Source of the DNA: Mesostigma viride | Taxonomy: Eukaryota; Streptophyta; Mesostigmatophyceae; Mesostigmatales; Mesostigmataceae | Assembly (NCBI GenBank): GCA_009746045.1 | Contig: RPFO01000041.1 | Location: 3,967,030-4,031,029, forward strand | Direction of reading: 5' to 3' | Length of the DNA: 64,000 nt | Shown: positions 60,028 through 64,000 of the stretch, one piece after another | How positions within the stretch are numbered: the first letter of the stretch is position 1 | How the letters are laid out: each line of letters opens with the position of its first letter | Position numbers and translations under genes: made by a program | Notes under the pieces: model-generated | The model's database searches: none | Told to the model about the DNA's origin: nothing | Seen by the model: the letters and a program-made list of their open reading frames with translations, nothing else

Positions 60028-61987
60028 GGTACCTTGACATTGTAAATCCCTCGCCCAGGCGCGCAATTACAACAGCCGTTCTTCAATGGACAGGTCAGAC
60101 ACGCACTGCGCAGGTCATGCACTTAAAAGAGCTGCTGTTACACGCCCTACTTCCAAAAGCTGTTCCACCTGTCATTTTTGGCTCATGACCGGGCATGCAA
60201 TGATACGCCCAAGCACATACACATTGCATAATGTACCATACTGGCCATACTGTAGTATACTCAATACTGTGATATTGTCCACGCTAAGCCTTGGGCGCCG
60301 TACAATGAGACCACGTCAACTGCTTTTCAACACACTCCTTTAAGCGTCCAACCATAACCCCCAAACCCTATGGCGAACGGCATTTAGACACCAAATGTTG
60401 CTGAACATGCTCACAAGCACCGTAGTACCCCTTAGTACAATACCCCCGACGTGGGAAAGGCTGCAGCCCATCATTCTATCACTCAGCGCCTCTTGGCCAG
60501 CCCCGCCTGCGCGTGACTGCGGGGGCATGTACGCACCACGTTGAAAGGCTGGAAGTAGATCCGTAGGCATGTGATCACCACCCGGCCAGGGCCGGTGCGC
60601 CACCAGGGGGGTCACCCTGTCGGCTGTTTCGCACATAGGTGGGATGGCGAGCGTGGGTTTTGAGATCCCCATGTATGGTCGGTGGAGTGGATGATGCCAT
60701 GTTGGTCAGCAGTGAAGCCAGGCTCGTCATCAAAGCAAGGCAAGGATATCAACCAGATGAGTCAGGGAATGCAAGATTAGCGCCATGTGGCATACCACAA
60801 CTAGCTCGGCGTGGCGTACCCTGAAAACGGCTGGCCTTGGTAGAGGTGCCAAGAGGTCGGGGGGGGGAAATGCCTGCGATTTCCGAACTTGTGCATGTTG
60901 GCAAAAAAGGGAATGTGAGTCCATACATAGGTGCGTATATACTGGTATGGGCATTTAGGAACCCCACATCCTCTCCTGCACCTTAAGTGCGTACAGCGTC
61001 AACAGAGGAGCCCACAGCACATGCCCTCATGCAGATCGGTTGCGCGCTCGTCACGCAGCGTGAGGCCGATGAGGGGCGACGCGCCAACCACGGTAGAGGG
61101 GACCAGTAGTCCATTTGTACCCATCCCAGAATACAACGAACTACATATATGGCAGACTTTACCCGTCCTATCATCCTATGCATCAGGTCCCGCAGTAGTA
61201 AACGAGGACAAGAACCGACAGGGCGCAATGACTGCGCACTCACCAACGAGTTCCACCAGCGCCTGCTCCTTTTCGTCCACCATCCACCCAGGGTTGAAGT
61301 GCAGCTAAGGCGCACAAGTTAACCACGGCACGGCGCAGCCATGTGTGAGGGATGCGCGTCTGGCAGCCACCCGCATTGCAGTCGCAGCTCGAAACGTTTG
61401 CTCTCCGCTCCTGCACCCACCTGCACCAGCTAAGAGCACACTCAACTTCTGCCCTGCCCGGCCTTGCCCTTTCTGGACTTGCTTGACATACCCTGACCCC
61501 CACCGCACCCTCCCCTGCCCTTCTTATCCCAACGGGCTCAACCCAGCTCAACCTAGCCCAGGCCCCCGTGTCCCTGTCCACCTTTGTACCCTCACCGTGT
61601 CATTGATCCGTCATTGCCAATAGCTCCAAGTATGCCAAAAGCTTTCAGTAAACCACCCAGCTTGCGTCATTGCCAATAGCTTCAAGGCTACCTATCATCC
61701 TTGAGTAGTGGCCTCGCTGCCTGGCAGGCCGGGCGGAACTGCAGCCGGAGCTGCAGGCGACTTTGCTTGGCTCATCGCAGCCGCCAGGCTGCGTTGCGTA
61801 GTCGAGCGTTTGCTCGTCATAAAACTGCGTTTTAGTTTCGGAAAAATATATCAGCGTGTGCGTCTTAGAAAGACGAAGCGATAGGGATATTCACGGCCGA
61901 ATTTGGTGCCCAAACGTGAAAGTTATGAGCTCCGCCGTCAGCCATGGCTACCTCGTGGCGATTGGAATGGTCTGCGACTCTCTCCGG
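60028..61987. other. Flanking DNA, no firm gene
   Basis: Unique sequence outside the nested elements. On the minus strand a 66-base stretch (61240-61305) has acceptor CCTTAG, an open frame LHFNPGWMVDEKEQALVEL and donor GTGAGT, so it may be one internal exon. No partner exons were identified. A pyrimidine-rich C/T segment lies at 61430-61580. Confidence 0.4.
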
Positions 61988-62146
61988 ATGGATGGATGGA
62001 TGGATGGATGGATGGATGGATGGATGGATGGATGGATGGATGGATGGATGGATGGATGGATGGATGGATGGATGGATGGATGGATGGATGGATGGATGGA
62101 TGGATGGATGGATGGATGGATGGATGGGTGGGTGGGTGGGTGGGTG
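61988..62146. repeat. GATG microsatellite with a short GGTG end
   Basis: About 34 GATG units followed by five GGTG units, the same two motifs in the same order as at 4374-5575. Open frames (MDGW, PSIH) are repeat artefacts. Confidence 0.96.
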
Positions 62147-63300
62147 GAGGCAAACAATGCATAATAATGCCTAGGGTAATTTATGATTAGTATTTACAAT
62201 AGTAAACCCTGGGCGATACTCCCATGCAGACATGTAATTCAGCCGCATACCTACAGGGGCATGTCTGGGGGGAATATTAGGCTACTGTGCATACAGCCGG
62301 TTAGACAAACATGCATGCACCTTGCAAGCTCAATCCGAGCGATTATGATACAGGTACCGGAATTCAACTGAAGCAGTCGGGCAGGCCAGAGGGAGTAGTG
62401 CTGCACATAGTTATTCTTTCGCCTGGTCGGACCAGGCAATGCACCCTCCCAAGGGTTACATGGACGCTCATGCACGCTCATGCAGGCTTGATGACATCAC
62501 TCTGATTGTCATGCAGCACCAGCGCTCACCCTTGACCACCAAGGGTGGCCCCAGCTAGGCCAGCTGGGTATTTGTCAGGTCTTTTTTTACTAGTGGCCCC
62601 GCTGCCTGCGACGGCACATTCCATGAGCTAGACTCACGGGACTACGGGACTAATTAATTGATGACGTAATGAGCTAGACATGCGCTCCTAGACATGGATA
62701 GGGTGGAGAGATAGAAGGACAGGTGCCTGCCCACCTAACTGCACCCATGATCATTCCCCTTATCCCTCAAACAGAAGCCAGCAATTATTCGACCCTCCGC
62801 TGGCACCCAGCCATGAGCTCGCAACCCACACATCCGTTGCGACCATCACGGTGAATCCCCCCCCCCCCCTCACCACATCCGCGCTACAACTGGCGCCACA
62901 TTCACCGTGATGTCGCAGCTGCCAACCGGGCCAGGAATCACCACATGCATGGGACCACCCTGACAGGCTTGACATCACTGTAGTACAGTGACCATGACAT
63001 CCATGGGACCACCAGCACAGGCTTGACAGCACTGTAGTATAATGACCATGAAATCACCGTGACGACGAGCACACGGAGGCTGGGCATCACGAGGGGAGGC
63101 ATGCCCCACTGTTCCCATCCATCCTGCCCACGACCTCAGCAGCCGTGCTCAACGTGAGCAGTCCCAACACTGCCACCCGTTGCTCCCTCTGCCACCCTCC
63201 CATCCATGGAGCCCACTGGGTATGCACTACTAGGCTTAACCAGCATGCACTCCCGGTTTCGGGGCCACTCTTGCGAGGCACCCACCCCCCAAACTCCCCT
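62147..63300. other. Intergenic DNA with local repeats, no gene seen
   Basis: Contains an inverted pair, ATCACGGTGAAT (62846) and ATTCACCGTGAT (62901), around a C14 run. Also a 54-bp tandem duplication starting GGGACCACC at 62951 and 63005. Plus-strand C-rich sequence continues to 63300. Confidence 0.55.
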
Positions 63301-63921
63301 TCATCTCGCGGGCTCCCCCTCATCATCCCCCTCCTCCCCCGACCCCTCCTCCCCCTCACTGCGGTCCCCCTCCTCGCTCTCCTCATCATCACTATACAGC
63401 CGCTGCATGGGGCGCGGCGAACCCACCGCCCGCAGCCGGTCCCCGTGGTTTGCACTCATCCACACCTGGAACTCGGGCGACCCAAACAGTCCCTGCAGCT
63501 GCCTCTCCGTCTCCACCGCCCCTTGCTCCGCAAACTCTTCCTGCGTGAGGAAGCGGCCGACGGACCCCGCTGCCAGCCCAGGCTGATTCAGCCCGGGCTT
63601 GGACGCGGAGGGCCGAGTCGGCTCGGGGTCAAACGTGCGCCCGTAGACAAGGGTTTTGCCACCAGGTGGCGTCCCAGGGGGGGAAGGTCCCCCTGGGGAG
63701 GGTCTCCCAGGGGCCAGGATGGGGCGGGGAAGCGCGGGGACGTGTGTGACGGTCCAGCGCACCGCCCGGTAGAGCCACCTGTCACACGGGTGGCAGCAGG
63801 TACAGTGGGTAGGATGGCAGCCAGTAGGTAGCATGGCGGCACGTAGGTAGCATCGCAGCACGTAGACAGGATGGCAGCAGAGCCACCCACAATGGGGCGA
63901 ATGCCCGCAAATGCCACCCAA
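63301..63921 (-). CDS. Hypothetical protein with acidic C-terminus (probably a terminal exon)
   Basis: Minus-strand frame ending at TGA 63303-63301. The last ~110 residues look like protein: YGRTFDPEPTRPSAS, FLTQEEFAEQGAVETERQLQ and SPEFQVWMSANHGDRLRAVG. An acidic tail follows (SDDEESEEGDRSEGEEGSGEE). The first ~70 residues are Cys/His-rich and lie over a degenerate ~20-bp repeat (63780-63890, CAGCACGTAGGTAGCAT variants), so the real coding part probably begins with an intron acceptor near 63680. No domain recognised. Confidence 0.35.
   Translation of the reverse strand: MGGICGHSPHCGWLCCHPVYVLRCYLRAAMLPTGCHPTHCTCCHPCDRWLYRAVRWTVTHVPALPRPILAPGRPSPGGPSPPGTPPGGKTLVYGRTFDPEPTRPSASKPGLNQPGLAAGSVGRFLTQEEFAEQGAVETERQLQGLFGSPEFQVWMSANHGDRLRAVGSPRPMQRLYSDDEESEEGDRSEGEEGSGEEGDDEGEPAR
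63780..63890. repeat. Degenerate short tandem repeat
   Basis: Variants of GGCAGCACGTAGGTAGCATG repeated about five times with substitutions. Confidence 0.6.
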
Positions 63922-64000
63922 GGAGGGGGTAAGCCGGGGTTCACCAGTGGGAGTGGGAGTGTTTCATCCCTATGTAAGTACCCCGTTTACCCTACTTGAT

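Overview
This is eukaryotic nuclear DNA, gene-poor and repeat-dense. The evidence is GT-AG introns that join reading frames in the same phase, LTR retrotransposons of both copia and gypsy type, a tyrosine-recombinase retroelement, an RLE-type LINE tail, and long micro- and minisatellites. I saw no bacterial operon, rRNA or tRNA gene. A green alga or early-diverging plant-lineage organism is my best guess: Kangaroo/PAT-like DIRS elements are known from volvocine algae. The species cannot be named from the sequence alone.

Layout. 0-3.4 kb: a multi-exon, decayed DDE transposase gene (Plavaka/CACTA/KDZ-like), followed by a 92-bp tandem repeat. 4.4-5.6 kb: a compound GATG/GAGG/GGTG microsatellite. 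5.6-6.6 kb (minus): a 2-oxoglutarate/Fe(II) dioxygenase gene with an 86-bp tandem repeat upstream of it. 7.3-8.7 kb: a four-exon gene of unknown function. 8.8-9.96 kb: a 30-bp minisatellite. 10.0-12.2 kb: a complete small non-autonomous LTR element with target duplications. 13-13.8 kb: the 3' end of a LINE. 15.3-22.9 kb: a copia element with three gag zinc knuckles. A DNA transposon sits in its integrase, and a retropepsin-like segment lies between integrase and RT.

23.4-60.0 kb is a nest of insertions. The outermost element is a gypsy-type element (gag, one zinc knuckle, DTAAS protease, no recognisable RT or integrase). Its gag is split by a ~15.8-kb LTR element lying in minus orientation and carrying no recognisable genes (LTRs 24853-25584 and 39907-40638, TSD CCGGT). 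That element contains a ~1.8-kb element with A-B-A-B split direct repeats and, 33 bp further on, a 5.3-kb autonomous DIRS/PAT-like element (minus strand: gag-like ORF, RT, RNase H, 2A-like motif, tyrosine recombinase). The DIRS element also has split direct repeats.

Across a 124-base run of N (46377-46500), the stretch 27571-46376 appears again as 46501-59992, nearly identical except that the DIRS element is absent. This gives an exact empty site. The two copies are either a recent duplication or, more likely, two haplotypes placed end to end. 60.0-64 kb is mostly unannotatable, with a short GATG microsatellite and one possible acidic-tailed protein on the minus strand. No host pathway can be reconstructed; the window is mainly a record of transposons inserting into transposons.
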